NCBI RefSeq assembly: GCF_910592395.1
Contig: NC_088318.1
Span: 3,102,001-3,166,000, forward strand
Reading direction: 5' to 3'
DNA from: Lineus longissimus
Taxonomy: Eukaryota > Nemertea > Pilidiophora > Heteronemertea > Lineidae
DNA: 64,000 bases
In this document: one piece after another, positions 35,386 through 47,559 of the stretch
Layout of the letters: each line of letters begins with the position of its first letter
How positions within the stretch are numbered: position 1 is the first letter of the stretch
Program-made: the position numbers and the translations under genes
Notes under the pieces: model-generated
The model's database searches: none
What the model saw: the letters and a program-made list of their open reading frames with translations, nothing else
What the model was told of the DNA's origin: nothing

Positions 35386-36045
35386 ACCACCGCACTGTGC
35401 GGCCTCTTGCCTCTCGGCGTGACTGTGCATCCTTCTGTAGGTATAGACAAGCCATTTCTCCGACCACACTGTGCTGCCTCTTGCATGTGTTACTGTATGG
35501 TAGACCAGCAGTTTCACCCGGCCCACTGTCGGGCCTCTTGCCTGCCCTACTGTATGGTAGACCAGCAGTTTCACCCAGCCCACTGTCGGGCCTCTTGCCT
35601 GCCCTACTGTATGGTAGACCAGCAGTTTCACCCGGCCCACTGTCAGGCCTCTTGCCTGCCCTACTGTATGGTAGACCAGTAGTTTCACCCAGCCCACTGT
35701 CGGGCCTCTTGCCTGCCCTACTGTATGGTAGACCAGCAGTTTCACCCAGCCCACTGTCGGGCCTCTTGCCTGCCCTACTGTATGGTAGACCAGCAGTTTC
35801 ACCCGGCCCACTGTCGGGCCTCTTGCCTGCCCTACTGTATGGTAGACCAGCAGTTTCACCCAGCCCACTGTCGGGCCTCTTGCCTGCCCTACTGTATGGT
35901 AGACCAGCAGTTTCACCCGGCCCACTGTCAGGCCTCTTGCCTGCCCTACTGTATGGTAGACCAGCAGTTTCACCCGGCCCACTGTCGGGCTTCTTGCCTG
36001 CCCTACTGCATGGTAGACCAACCGTTTCACCCACTGCGCTCTCTG
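35386..36045. repeat. 57-bp minisatellite, about 11 copies
   Basis: Nine or ten well-conserved 57-bp units (GCCCACTGTCGGGCCTCTTG...) are flanked by one or two degenerate units on each side. Two alternating variants (CACCCG and CACCCA) occur. Period 57 is 19 codons and the unit lacks stops in most frames, giving overlapping frames of 128-230 codons on both strands, such as one with repeated QQFHPAHCRASCLPYC. Open frames on both strands across the same bases argue that they are artefacts. Confidence 0.95.
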
Positions 36046-38916
36046 GCCCCTTGCACTGTTCTTCAAGTTATCGCGAACCTCATTGCTGAAGCTATCAAGA
36101 ACCTCATTGCTAATGTACTGCTAACGACTCCATCAGACTTAAATAAGTGCATACTGGGAATTGAAATCAGGGTATTAACTTGCGGAGAAAGCCATCAAAA
36201 ATTCATCAGGGGTGGATTGAAAGATGGTCATCTTTTAGAGTAAATTTTAATATTTCTGGCCTTTTCAATATGATGGCGCATCAAGATATTAGCTATGGTG
36301 CACCTGGGGGCGTTCGCGGATATGAATTAAAATTTCGAGAAATTTGTGAATTTTCTCAGAATTTGGAATTGGAAATACTGAAAACTGACAAAATTCAGGG
36401 ACAATTTATTTTATCGCAGATTTAACGCATAACCTAGATTCGCGACATATAAAATCAAGAGTCAGAGGTCTTTCATTCTGAAGGCAAACACTTCATTGCA
36501 GTGATAAATATCGCACAACTCTGCAATGAAAATCACTCTCCTGCTTGAGGTAAATTATCTAGGGTCAAAAAATACTTCAAGTACTTTGGCCATTTCACCA
36601 AAAAGTCATCTGGGATGGGCATCAAAAGTGAAAACAGCTCACAGCCATTCAAGTCTCATTGATCATGTTGATAAATATTTCAAAACTTCATGAAGTTTCC
36701 CCGCTGCCGTTTAACAATAACAAATTTGATTATTTTCGATCATTAACGAGTCCAGGCTATGGTTTTAATAAGGTCGCTCTCCCAATTAGCAGTTGTGATG
36801 GAGAGAGAAGGGATATTGCACAGTGTCAACACTCAGCTGGCTGATTTCAAATACTCGTAAAGATAAAGGATTACTCGTGAATTATTTATAAATGATAGAC
36901 TTTTATTTAATGATTTAGACACTTTCAAATAATACCGCAGGAAACACTGGTCCACTTAACATGAAAAGTGTGTTAATATCTGACATCGGCGTGAATACCC
37001 TATACTTTTTCCGCGACTCATTACTGAAAACCATTCACAATAGTTGGTCGACTAATTAGGGATGTTGGACCATGTTGCATTGCATTCACCTTCTTCAATT
37101 CGTAAGAATTTATTCAAATGAAGCCAGACCCACAAGTAAATAGGAAACTTTAACATCGGGTGAAATACCAAAGTATTTTTAAGAGCGAGTATTGTGAGAA
37201 TTGACATTTTCCTTTGCTAATTAGTGTGGAAGTCTTTGCAGAACTCCCGCGAAATAATGAGCGTTTTTTTACACGATACTTCTCGACTTCAACCGTATAT
37301 CGTTTCGGCGATCACAGGACTTATTGAAATAGAAAATGCGTTGAGGAGGTTTGGTTTCTCAGCGCTAATTAGTCTGAACTTTGATGAAAGGAATTCACTT
37401 GCTATGATAATTGTCGAAGTATCAAAGTATCGAAGTATTGTCGAAGTATGTTGCCACAAATAGGCTTGGGAATTGACGAATGTGAATCGACTCACCCAAC
37501 TCACCCTCTTATTTATTTGTTTTATCGAAAATCTTTGAAACGAAAATTGTTCAAGTAATGAAGTAATGGTAATTTGACGTCATTGGACGAAATTTAACAT
37601 CATTTGGTGTCACTAAATGGTCCATTACATCTGATGTGGCAGGGTGACATTGTTTTCCGAGATTTATATTTTGTGAATCACAGTTATACACAATTATGAA
37701 ATTGGTGAAAATATGTGAATACGTCCACAAAAATCTGGTTGTTTGCAGTAGTTCATTACTGTTGATGTTAATGTCTTCTGCAGAAATGTAAAAAACAGTC
37801 AATTTTCATAAAAGAGAAATTGCAAGAAGTTGAATCATTTTTAGGCTGTTGATGATTCAAAAAGAGGAGTATAAAACTATTTGATTTTAGAGATAGGATG
37901 CTATCACACTCTTGGGGGATGTTTTAGAAATCATTCACGATATGAGAATATCTCTTGGGAGTATGCATACGAAGAATTAACAAAATGGACTTTTATTTTA
38001 ATTGTTGCAATTCTGAACTAGGATTGTGAAGGAAAAAAGAAAAGAGGATAAGATATTTGAAACATTGTGGGTTTTTTGCGTAAATGTGGATATTTTAGAC
38101 AATGGCGCCACCCTTGGGACAAGATGGTTAACCACAACACGAGGGATCGTTGATTTCATCTTTCAATATAAAACTGAAAGGTCGTGCAGATTTTTTCATG
38201 CTGTCCTGCAAGCAACCAATATTCGTCTGATAATAATTCCTGTGAAAAGAATGAGAGGCGAAAATTTTCGCTGTTCTTAATAAACTTCGAGGAGAAATAC
38301 CTGTTTCAATTGTTGGCAAAAACTTGGGATGAAAATATTACCTTTGGCATGGTACCATATATTGTTTCTGAACTTATAATCCTTCAAGGTGTTCCTGCAC
38401 TTGTGGGCTTTGCCTGGCTAACCTCGGGTCCAGGAGTTCATCTCCTCCGGGGGTATATAACAATAGAGATATTTTACCCGAAATTTTACATCCATGAAAA
38501 CTAATCAAAAACCATCGTCAAGGATTATGAAAGGTTAAGTTGCAGATTTTGTAAAAATGATTGGGTTTTATTGTTGTGCTGATGCGTTGGTGAATTTGCA
38601 TTCCCGTTGATGGGTTTTTGTTCGAATTCCCTTGGAATTCCTCAAATTTCATGTTATAATCAGCCGTTTAGTCGGTTGGGGATTTTGTTTTGCAATGATT
38701 ACTAATCTGAATCGATTGGGGTGGAAAATGGAATTTCATTCATGGCCATGGGTCTGATGATGACTTTTGCAGTTTTGAATGAAATTTTCATAATTTCCTG
38801 GAATTTTTGTTTCAAAACTGGAATCCTGACTTGGGTTGAAGTACAAAAATATAACAAGAACTTGAAGAATTTTAATAAATCAGCACATGTGGGGCATTTT
38901 GTTTGGAGCATTTAAT
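36046..38916. other. No supported gene
   Basis: AT-rich DNA. A short local repeat (TATCGAAGTATTGTCGAAGT) lies near 37,420-37,450. No domain, RNA or mobile element is recognised. Confidence 0.4.
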
Positions 38917-39735
38917 ATATGTAAAATGGACGCCAATGATGGCAGAGAGAATATGTCTGAATACTATGTCTGCTGTGGAGAATGGTCATTGACCTAATCT
39001 CCACTCTCTTCCTCCTCATCTATGTCTGTTACCCGAGGCCAGATGAAGAATAAAATACACTTCCTTTCTTACATACAAAACATGTACAATGGACACCAAT
39101 ACTGACAGAGAGAGAGTATGCTGCAATACTACGTCTGCTGTGGAGAATGGTCTTTGACCTAATCTCCACTCTCTCTTCCTCCTTGGCCATGTCTGTTACC
39201 TGAGGCCAGACGAAGAATAAAATACACTTCCTTTCTTACATACAATACATGTACAATGGACGCCAATACTGACAGAGAGAGTGTGCTGCAATACTACGTC
39301 TGCTGTGGAGAATGGTTTTTGACCTAATCTCCACTCTCTCTTCCTCCTTGGCCATGTCTGTTATCCGAGGCCAGACGGAGAATAAATACAGTTCCTTTCT
39401 TACATACAAAACATGTACAATGGACGCCAATACTGACAGAGAGAGTATGCTGCAATACTACGTCTGCTGTGGAGAATGGTCTTTGACCTAATCTCCACGC
39501 TCTCTTCCTCCTCATCCATGTCTGTTACCCGAGGCCAGACGAAGAATAAAATACACTTCCTTTCTTACATACAATACATGTACAATGGACGCCAATACTG
39601 GCAGAGAGAGAGTGTGCTGCAATACAACGTCTGCTGTGGAGAATGGTCTTTGACCTAATCTCCACTCTCTCTTCCTCCTTGGCCATGTCTGTTACCCGAG
39701 GCCAGACGGAGAACAAATACAGTTCCTTTCTGGCC
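38917..39735. repeat. 165-bp satellite-like array, five copies
   Basis: Units begin at 38,917, 39,081, 39,247, 39,411 and 39,576 (spacing 164-166 bp). Each contains CTGCTGTGGAGAATGGT, a CTCTCTTCCTCC pyrimidine tract and GAGGCCAGA. The first copy is the most diverged. A mean period of 165 bp equals 55 codons, which explains the similar 60-84 codon frames repeated on both strands. No protein family matches. Confidence 0.95.
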
Positions 39736-42665
39736 ACTCCAGCCAGCAGTAAGTGGTGTACCATTTGCTCAATTACCATGCCAATTAAGCCTGCCCTTAC
39801 CTCATGTCAGATTAAAGAAGGACAAAGGATAACCGCTGATCTTGGCCTCTTGGCGATATGTGTCTTGATTGTCTCATATAGACGGAACCATATAGGACTT
39901 AATCTTCTTATAAAGTTAGAGTATTCTCTCATATACACACACATTCAGGTCTCCAACCAAGATTTTCCTTACTCGCAACTTAAGATTATAAGTGCTTTTC
40001 CTGTAAAAAAATATCCTTTGATATGCACAATTGTTATTAAATATTGTGCCTAAAATGAAATAAAATGCTTGCAATTACTGAGAAGCAATGCAGTAAGGAA
40101 GTTAGAACTGAGCGATGAAAAAAGTCGAAATGATGCAAATTATTGAAAAAAGACGAGTGCGGTCACAGCATAATTATGAGATATATATGAGATGGGTGGG
40201 ACATCTCAAAGATGGGGGTATAATTAGATCTCGGGGAAGAGGAATGAAGAGGTATAGAAGCGTTATTGATAATATGGATAATTTGATACGTCTTATGAAA
40301 TCCATAAATGAATATTGCTGAATATATTGGCAAATAATTGGCTCGAGATGGAATGGGGGAAAATTTGAGAAGAATGGGCGGCGATGCTAAATGAGAGCGG
40401 CACTTGGAAGATTGAATTTTTAGGCGAGAAAAAATCCTCGAATGTTTGCAAACGGAGAAAGGTCACCTTAACCCTTCACTCTGGCAGGCTTTGGAATGAG
40501 GTTGTCCTTTAATTCACAGGCGTTTGGTCAGTTATGTATAACTGAGCCAATGACTTACACAGAAATTAGTCCGACGCCTGTGACTGAAAGCTGGGTTTCC
40601 CCACTTTTGTTGCTGTAGTGGAAACTAGCCTTCGCCGTGCAAATATTTTCATTGAGTATTGAAATATCACGTACATGCAAATGAAATCTTTCGCCTCGTC
40701 TGCAAATTACAGTACCAGCTCTGAAAACATTTTTTTCAGCACAAAATTTCATAAATTGGTGACAACTTCACATGGCAGCACCAGTCTTCACCATATTGTT
40801 TTTGTTTGTTTCTCATTTTTTCTCAATTCAAACTCATCAATAAGAAACTCACAACTGGATGTAACTGTTCTTTGTTTTGTACATAGTTAAATATTTATGG
40901 GATTACGGAAAATTATCGGAGTTTTGTTTTTCCAATAATTGATGCAAATGGCGTTCAACCATTTGTGGAGACATATTACAATGATCACAATACACAACAA
41001 TGTTTTTGGCTGGATCATCAATGGTTTATACTAAACAGGATTTTTTTGGCCGATATTTCCCAAAGATTATTAATTTCTCATTATTGGTGTGATATATTTG
41101 TTTATGGATGACAACAATTATGATGGTGGTTGCAGGTGAGTATATTTGAGAGTTAATTGATTTTGTCATAGAAACAAGAGAAAAAGAATTTGTATGACGA
41201 AAATATTTCTATGCAGGGGCTTTCCCTGTCACCGTTTTAAAGAAATCACCAAGCCAAAGTAAGACTTTTATATCAACCTGACGTATTATCTTGGGGGAAA
41301 AAAGGTCCAATTCTTTGCTAGACTAAGACATTACCGGTGAGATAGTCCTATATGACTAAAAAACTATCTACACCCTCTAGGCGAGTGATGCCCTTTCCCT
41401 GTACCTTACCTTATTCCACCTCAAAACCAAGCGGTTTACTACTTTCAAACAAGGCCTCGAAGCTAGACCCACCTCCAAACAATATCAATCTGGCTTTTTG
41501 CAATCGTACCCAGAAGGGTTGGAACCCCTAAAATTATAAAATACTAATCACTTTTTGTGCTTGTACCTAGAAGGTACATCTAAACAACAAAGAAACAAAA
41601 CGAAGAATGCGTCTAAACAACGCTGAAAATAAAAGATCCATTCGCTACATTAATTGCATTGTTGCGGAATTTTTCAGTAAATTGTCCGATATTGTCTTCA
41701 GTAACTTTTTGTTGTTGTTCTATTGTTCTATTGAAGTTAAACGAATGATCTGATATGTTGCCAATTCTAAAGCAGATGAATTATTCTTTTGAAAAAGGTT
41801 TATGAAATGTGTGTAGCTCTAGGGGTTTTGTTTACTTACCATTAAGCAATGAAAATCATTATTTATCATATTGTTAGGCAAGACCAAATTAACGTTTTGT
41901 TGTAGCCCCTCAAGAAGGAAACCTAAAGTCTATGCAGCCGTTGCCGACAGTGGAGAGGTATCAATTTCTTTTCTAAAACACCTCTAACTTGATGAATTTT
42001 GGCATAATCCACCGAGAATATGCTTTCAACACATTTTATACCAGATATGGTTGCCTCACCAAAACTTCTGCGGTCAAAACTGAAGGCTGAACCAGGGTGT
42101 TTGAGAATATCATGCTTCGCCCCATCCTGAGCCTCATGGTCTTATACTCCCTTTAAATGTAGGATTTATATTTCCAATCTTGATAAGAGGCAAACACCTT
42201 GGTGGTCAAGATGATCACACATCCGAAAAGTTGATCGGAAACTAAACGTAATAGAAGTTTGTAAAGTTTTTGAAAAAACGATTTGGCTTGGCCTGATAAT
42301 TAATTATGCATCGGATCACATGACCCTGCCTATATCTAATTAATAACAACCTATTGATTGTTATTTTATTGATATTTGTTTAGAAGTTTAACAGTTTTAA
42401 ATAAGTTTCGAATTGTTCTCCAACTTTGTAAACAGTATTTCTGATCTGGTAGTGGTATTGTTTGATAAGTTTAATATTTGATTACTTTCTCTTTGTTTGT
42501 TGCTGATTTTTGTTTTGAATTTAGTTTTCTACCTAAAGTTTGCCGGTAATGGGGAATCTATATTGTCTGTATGCAAGTTATAACTCTCTATAGACCTTGG
42601 AAGGGGTAGTTCTGTCTGATTTCAAATAGAGTAGTGAGTGTGGTCATCTTCGGGTTTTCACTTCA
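39736..42665. other. No supported gene
   Basis: AT-rich DNA with three octamers ATGCAAAT (40,133, 40,675 and 40,942) spread over about 800 bp. Small frames are not recognised. Confidence 0.35.
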
Positions 42666-42793
42666 AAGGGGATTTGACACAGCCAGTTCTTCAGTCAACT
42701 TTCTACATCTTCTCGGGCGGTGAAAATGTACATTCTCACTTCCTGTTAATAAGTCAAGTCAGATTAATTATCCAGATTTGCCCTGATGAACAA
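42666..42793 (+). repeat. Dispersed repeat, copy 2 (partner at 1,745)
   Basis: It aligns with 1745-1876 in the same orientation, sharing AAAGGGGATTT, TTCTCGGGCGGTGAAAAT and CCCTGATGAACA. The copies are diverged. Confidence 0.7.
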
Positions 42794-42839
42794 AATTCTT
42801 GATTGGTTTCAAAACTTCATGGCCAATTTCAATGATTTT

Positions 42840-43030
42840 AATGAATTAAGAGGGGTGTGCATCTGCACCCCCTTTGGATTGCTGCCTTTTCGCTGCTTGG
42901 TAAAGAGACTTCTCGGAGTCCCGTGCCGACAGTGGGGTTTCAACCAGGGACCTCTTGGTTGCTATCTCAGAGACCTGATGAGTCACTACACCTACACAGC
43001 TCTGGATTCTGTTCTTGGTCTTAGGATTTT
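42840..43030 (-). mobile_element. Probable tRNA-derived SINE
   Basis: On the minus strand a tRNA-like head reads GTGTAGTGACTCATCAGG, then GGTCCCTGGTTGAAACCCC in the T-arm/B-box position. A body follows that includes a GGGGTGCAGATGCACACCCC inverted repeat near 42,852. The B box is imperfect and no target duplication was identified. Confidence 0.45.
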
Positions 43031-43830
43031 GTTAAAATGCAGGCACTAACAAATAAATGAACCAGTTGCTTTATATTATGTCATCACCCTCATAAAATAA
43101 TTGCCCAAGTCTTATTTTCTACTTTTGAGAAAAATGGAAAGAACTTATCCATTTCCTAACTATTTCAAATTTATTTTTCAGCTAACTAAGAATAACATGT
43201 AAAAAAAAACATGACAATGAACATTAGGAAAATTAGAGAAAAATATTCAAAACTATTAAAAGTGATGCAGATTTATTTTTATCTGTTTTGGGGAAAACGT
43301 TCATAAGGTGGGTGATATGTATAACGACAATGATGATTATCTTAGGCCCTTGGCTAACTTGACTAATAGCGAATTCCATTTATAAGCCTTTCCATTTCAT
43401 TATACCTAGTTATTGGCATTACTAAAATAAACATTTTTCCTTAAACTCGTTTTTCAGGAGTGTCGGAATCCAAACAACCCCCATCGTGGAATGAGATATA
43501 CTGTAATTGTAATTAATTATCCTAGGGCATGGTTTTATACACTCTCCGTTTGTGTAAATATCCACCCCTCTGAGGAGCATTTACGTCCCTGGCGAGACAA
43601 TACCGTATTTATCGAGATATTTATGAGATGACATCTTATGGTAAGGTTAAGTATCCTTCTGGCGATGCGGGATGAAGACGGTATCCCGGTGTTTAATTGT
43701 CTTCCCAGTAAAAACCTTTTGTAATCAGAAAAGCATGGCTCCTCGTTGTAGCAATTTGACAATTTCAGCGGGATTTTAGAAGTTATAGATTTTTAGTCAG
43801 CATGAGATTACATCTGTACAATTCCTTAAA
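43031..43830. other. No supported gene
   Basis: AT-rich spacer between two SINEs. A minus-strand frame at 43,535-43,762 is not recognised. Confidence 0.4.
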
Positions 43831-44091
43831 AGTAAAGTAAAGTATTGTCCAATTGTGTATCATAGTGTCACCCCTAATGAAAGGGCCAGCTAGCTTTGGC
43901 TTATGAGACACTCTTTACTTCCAAACTCCTCTCTCTGATACCAGGCTCCTGGCGAGAAGGCAGTTTGGTTCCCTATATTAAACAAGCCAGAGGCTAACTA
44001 ACCGGCCGCATCGGAAAGTGTTTACCAGCCGGGCTTGAACCCTCGAACTTCCGTTCATGAGTTGGAGACCATAACCACTCGGCCATCAAGA
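43831..44091 (-). mobile_element. tRNA-derived SINE (Ser/Leu-like head)
   Basis: The minus strand reads TTGATGGCCGAGTGGTTAT (A box, 44,071-44,089), then GGGTTCAAGCCC (B box, 44,031-44,042). A body of about 180 bp follows, and a short (CTTTA)-like tail at the left end (about 43,831-43,850). GATGGCCGAGTGG is typical of tRNA-Ser/Leu. No complete cloverleaf with acceptor stem is seen, so it is a SINE rather than a tRNA gene. Confidence 0.65.
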
Positions 44092-45070
44092 TCGGTATAA
44101 GAAGACACTTTTCAGTCCAATCTGAGGCTAACATTTCTTATAAGTGTTGATTGGCATGAACCTTTGTGATGACATATCTGAATCGAAAGGGCCCAAATCT
44201 GCATGAAAAGCACATTTTTGGCCACATCTGGGGGAAGTTGCCCCCCCCCTGCCAAATATGGCCCTGATGGGGATTTGGGATTTCCTACCATATTTTGCGG
44301 GATATGTCTTGAGCTATCGGGATTTGGCCAAACTGTTAATCAGGAATCGAGACCATACTATTTTTATAAGGGGATGTTTGGATGCACCGCCCCTAGGTCC
44401 CCCCCCCTCACCACCATAGGCTACTGCAGGTTGCATTTATCCTAACTCAAGTCAAACAATGATGATCGCATAATGTTGAAATGCTGAGCTCATCAAATTG
44501 AAATATTTGTTCCTTTGGGATCATAATTATGTTAAAAAAACCAAATGGTTTCGTAAATAATGCAATATGAATAGTTGCATTTATTTCAGAATATTGCCTC
44601 TGGATGTTTGTTTGTGCATTTATATCCTCGGGGAAATCGTCTGAAAGAAATCCTTCAGGTTTGTGGGATTATGCCTCGAGGTCATAATGATCAACTCTCT
44701 TGATCTCCCAACAATGGATTGATGAAAAACGCCACCAAGACTACAGCAAATGTATGTTAACCCTATCATGTCTGCAGTTAACGGGAACAAAGTGTGTTTA
44801 GAGGGTCTGGACACATCATCTCCTATTGCCGAAGGAAGGTGTGCGGTTAGATTACGATTTCAAATCTAAAATTTAAAAGAATGAGGCCCTACCAATGAGC
44901 CATAGTGTACTAGAATGAAAAGTTCATGTTTAGCCTCAGGATTCATTTTAACCAACTAGAGTGGCCCGTTGGCAAGTGCACCCCAAGTGGAAGTTCAAAG
45001 TGGTACCCAAATTTCATGTTCTTGTCACTTTCGTGGAAGAACTAGTCAAGCCATTAGACATGTTAGAAAA
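44092..45070. other. No supported gene
   Basis: Poly-C patches at about 44,243 and 44,400. Small frames only. This is the immediate upstream flank of the thiamine triphosphatase gene. Confidence 0.4.
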
Positions 45071-45378
45071 GTGATATAAAAGCTTCCTTCAGGGCCTTTG
45101 TCCCTCAATTAGAAGGTGAGATTCTGGGTATGGGGTGCTGAAAGAGTGGCCTGAGGCTTTGTGAGTAGTGGTGGCTGCCTCTGGCGGAATTCTAAAAGCC
45201 AGCAATAAAAAGATGTTTTCTGTATCCAACCGAACTCTTTCAGAGCATGACTGGTTCCCCATAACTTGGGCATAAGGCTCTTTCAATTGCTCCTCACTGA
45301 ACTGAGTAAGCCAGATTACTGAACTTCATTCTGAAAATGTTATCTCGTTTCTCTTTTAAGGTCTTATCGAGATACAGC
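45071..45378 (+). promoter_or_regulatory. Upstream region of the ThTPase gene: TATA-like box, possible 5' UTR intron
   Basis: TATAAAAG lies at 45,075-45,082. A donor-like AGAAG/GTGAGA has GT at 45,116, and an acceptor-like CGTTTCTCTTTTAAG/G ends at 45,360, just before the ATG at 45,379. A 245-bp untranslated intron is therefore possible. The TATA box is too close to the donor to serve that exon, so the two may belong to alternative transcripts or one may be chance. Confidence 0.3.
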
Positions 45379-46012
45379 ATGACTGATACAGAATCTGTCC
45401 CAGTTGCTTGCGACGAAACCCAAGAACCAAAACAGGAGCCAGGGCATATGGAATCACGGGTAGCCAAACCTAAAAATAAAAAGTGTACAGACGCACTCCT
45501 GCCAAAAGCCATCGAAGTAGAGAGGAAGTTTGTCGTCACTGACGATTGCAAAGAAAAGCTGCTAGAATTGGGAGCAGAACTTTTTAAAACGTCAGAATTC
45601 ACTGATGAGTATTTCGATGTCGAACAGTACACTTTGACAACTCATGATTTTTGGCTGCGAACTCGGGGCGGAAAGTTTGAACTAAAGTCTCCGGTTGTGA
45701 AAAACGATCTAAATACGCCTTCTTCGCAGTATCATGAACTTGACGATGAAGCGGCCATCTTGGAAAAGATAGCGGGAGTCTTAGGGAAGGATCCTGGCAC
45801 CATGTCCCTCCATGAATACCTAGCTGAGACCAAATGCTCCGTGTTTTCTTGCTACACGACCAAGCGGCTGAGTTACATGCTAGAAGACTTCGAGATTGTT
45901 CTGGACGAGATGGACTTTGGTTTTAGTATCGGCGAGATTGAACGAATGGTGGATTCCGAGTCGAAGATTTCCGAGGCTTTGGTGGCTATCGACAGTATGG
46001 CAGAGAAGCTAG
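45379..46012 (+). CDS. THTPA: Thiamine triphosphatase, CYTH domain (main exon)
   Basis: The product should hydrolyse thiamine triphosphate to thiamine diphosphate and phosphate, a metal-dependent cytosolic reaction of the CYTH/triphosphate-tunnel family. From the ATG at 45,379 the visible motifs are: the CYTH signature EVERK (residues 46-50), DEYFD (76-80), WLRTR (92-96), ELK (101-103), TKR (161-163), LDEMDFG (175-181) and GEIE (185-188). Their order and spacing match animal THTPA. The exon ends after 211 codons plus one base at a strong donor (AG/GTGAGT, GT at 46,013), a phase-1 intron. Reading on into the intron gives only about ten more residues. The roughly 40-residue tail expected after this point is missing from the exon. 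The N-terminus is about 35-40 residues longer than usual and acidic/proline-rich. An in-frame ATG at 45,337 would add 14 residues. Confidence 0.9.
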
Positions 46013-46140
46013 GTGAGTCCATTGTAGGAACTGTAGTATTAGACTGATTGTTGGAAGTTTTCCATGAATAGTCACAGGAGCTAATTTTTGAAGCTAATGG
46101 TTGTACGTAGAGTGACAAAACTTTTATGGTGAGTGTATCT
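46013..46140 (+). other. Start of ThTPase intron
   Basis: Intron beginning GTGAGTCC. No acceptor and C-terminal exon with the expected lysine-rich GK..YL....P.HY pattern were found to the window end, so the intron is long or the exon lies beyond. Confidence 0.5.
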
Positions 46141-46330
46141 TATAAGGTTAAATGACATATCATCCAGGTTTTTGATTTGACCTACTTTTCAAGGTCACAG
46201 AGGTCAAAGTCCACTAAATCACCGATTGGTGGCACGTTTCGTTTCTATTTGAGCTAGAAGGTTCTGTACACTCTTCAATAACCCTGAAATTCAGTCACCT
46301 TTATTACCAAAATGCTATACTTAGATGGTA
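46141..46330. repeat. Dispersed repeat segment with nuclear-receptor DR3
   Basis: It shares GTTTTTGATTTGACCTA plus an AGAGGTC context with about 47,109-47,160. AGGTCA-CAG-AGGTCA at 46,192-46,206 is an exact direct repeat with 3-bp spacing, the arrangement recognised by VDR-type/RXR receptors. It is probably part of the same repeat family as 46,895-47,210. Confidence 0.45.
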
Positions 46331-46894
46331 CCGGTAATTTTCTTTTGTGCCATTGAGCCAAGATGAATAACATTATTCAATGGAATCAGAACTGGTGAAA
46401 CTAGCCAGAAACTTCTCCCCATATCCACTGCCAATGACATGCATTACATTACCCGAGGTGAGCACAATGGCCCTTGGCCGTTTCATTTTTATGAAGAGAC
46501 AGCACCACAAAGACAACATTGCCGCACTACACTGTGTCATTATATTCGACACAACCATGGCAAACCCCCAGCAATAATTTTATTACGAAAGGCGCAACTG
46601 TCATTTCCCACCTCAATAGAATCACAAATAGAATAAAAGAACACTTTTTCAAAGTTCCCTAGATCCGAAGGAGCTTTTCGATGGCCACAAATTTGTAATA
46701 AAAATGTCACATGAACTGTCACTTTATAGAAATTGTCAAGTGAAGTTTGTCACTTGACCGTGAGGGTACAGTCTTGAGCTCAAGTGAATTTCAACAATGT
46801 TGTTATTACTTTAGTTCACATCCCTCGTTGCATGCAGATACTTTGTGTCTGAAGTGCGTTCCAGTAGTGTAGTTTGCAAGTCTACATCCCATAA
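46331..46894. other. No supported gene
   Basis: Small frames on both strands (46,373-46,722) without domains, within the presumed ThTPase intron. Confidence 0.4.
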
Positions 46895-47210
46895 ATGTAC
46901 CTTCTCATGATACTTCATGACGACTGGAACTATCGACTTGAAACTTTGTACATATGCAACATTTCAGTTCTAGCTGATTCTTGGTCTGGCCACCAGGGGG
47001 CAAAATGTAAAAACACAAAAAATGCTCTATTTCATTTGTGAATGACCGGAATCTTACCAGATTTGAATGGTGTCTGTATCTAGTAAGGGTGCTTGATATG
47101 TATTACAGGTTTTTGATTTGACCTATTTTTAACGGTTGCAGAGGTCCAGGTTTGCTGTCGTCGTCCATCATCCATTAGCAGGATATATTCTGTATGCTAG
47201 TATTTTGTGA
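46895..47210 (+). repeat. Dispersed repeat with CTCF-like core
   Basis: TGGCCACCAGGGGGCAAAA, containing CCACCAGGGGGC (46,990-47,001), recurs exactly at the right edge of the window (63,903-63,920) in another repeat copy. The segment also shares TTTTTGATTTGACCTA with 46,169. CCACCAGGGGGC agrees with the CTCF core. The family name is not known to me. Confidence 0.55.
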
Positions 47211-47559
47211 TTAATCAACATGCTAATGAAACATATCATGACTGTGTTGATATCCAAAATTTTGAAAATACAGATATGACCATAAAATCTTGTAAAAAAT
47301 GTTTTTCCTTTTCTCGTCCATCTTTATCAAGCCGTCTGCAGAGATGATAAAAGTGGCACTATTAATTTGTCTGATCTGCATCTGGCGCCCTGTTGCCACT
47401 GACAACAAATTAGTTGGAAAAGTCTGATGACGCAAATTGCGAAAAAAGTTGCTCTGATAATTCCAAACAGCGACCTGGGCTACTTTGAATTCTGCAAGCT
47501 TGCCGGACAAGAGTCATTAGACTCGAAAAGTTACGAAATCAGTGCACATAAAACCAAAT
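47211..47559. other. No supported gene
   Basis: Spacer with a 95-codon minus-strand frame (47,223-47,510) of no recognisable family. Confidence 0.4.

Noticed and set aside
35360-36243. Five overlapping frames of 128-230 codons on both strands
   Set aside because: All derive from the same 57-bp array; simultaneous open frames on both strands are expected from the period.
44031-44091. Possible functional tRNA-Ser/Leu gene on the minus strand
   Set aside because: A and B boxes are present but there is no paired acceptor stem or anticodon loop; a SINE body follows.
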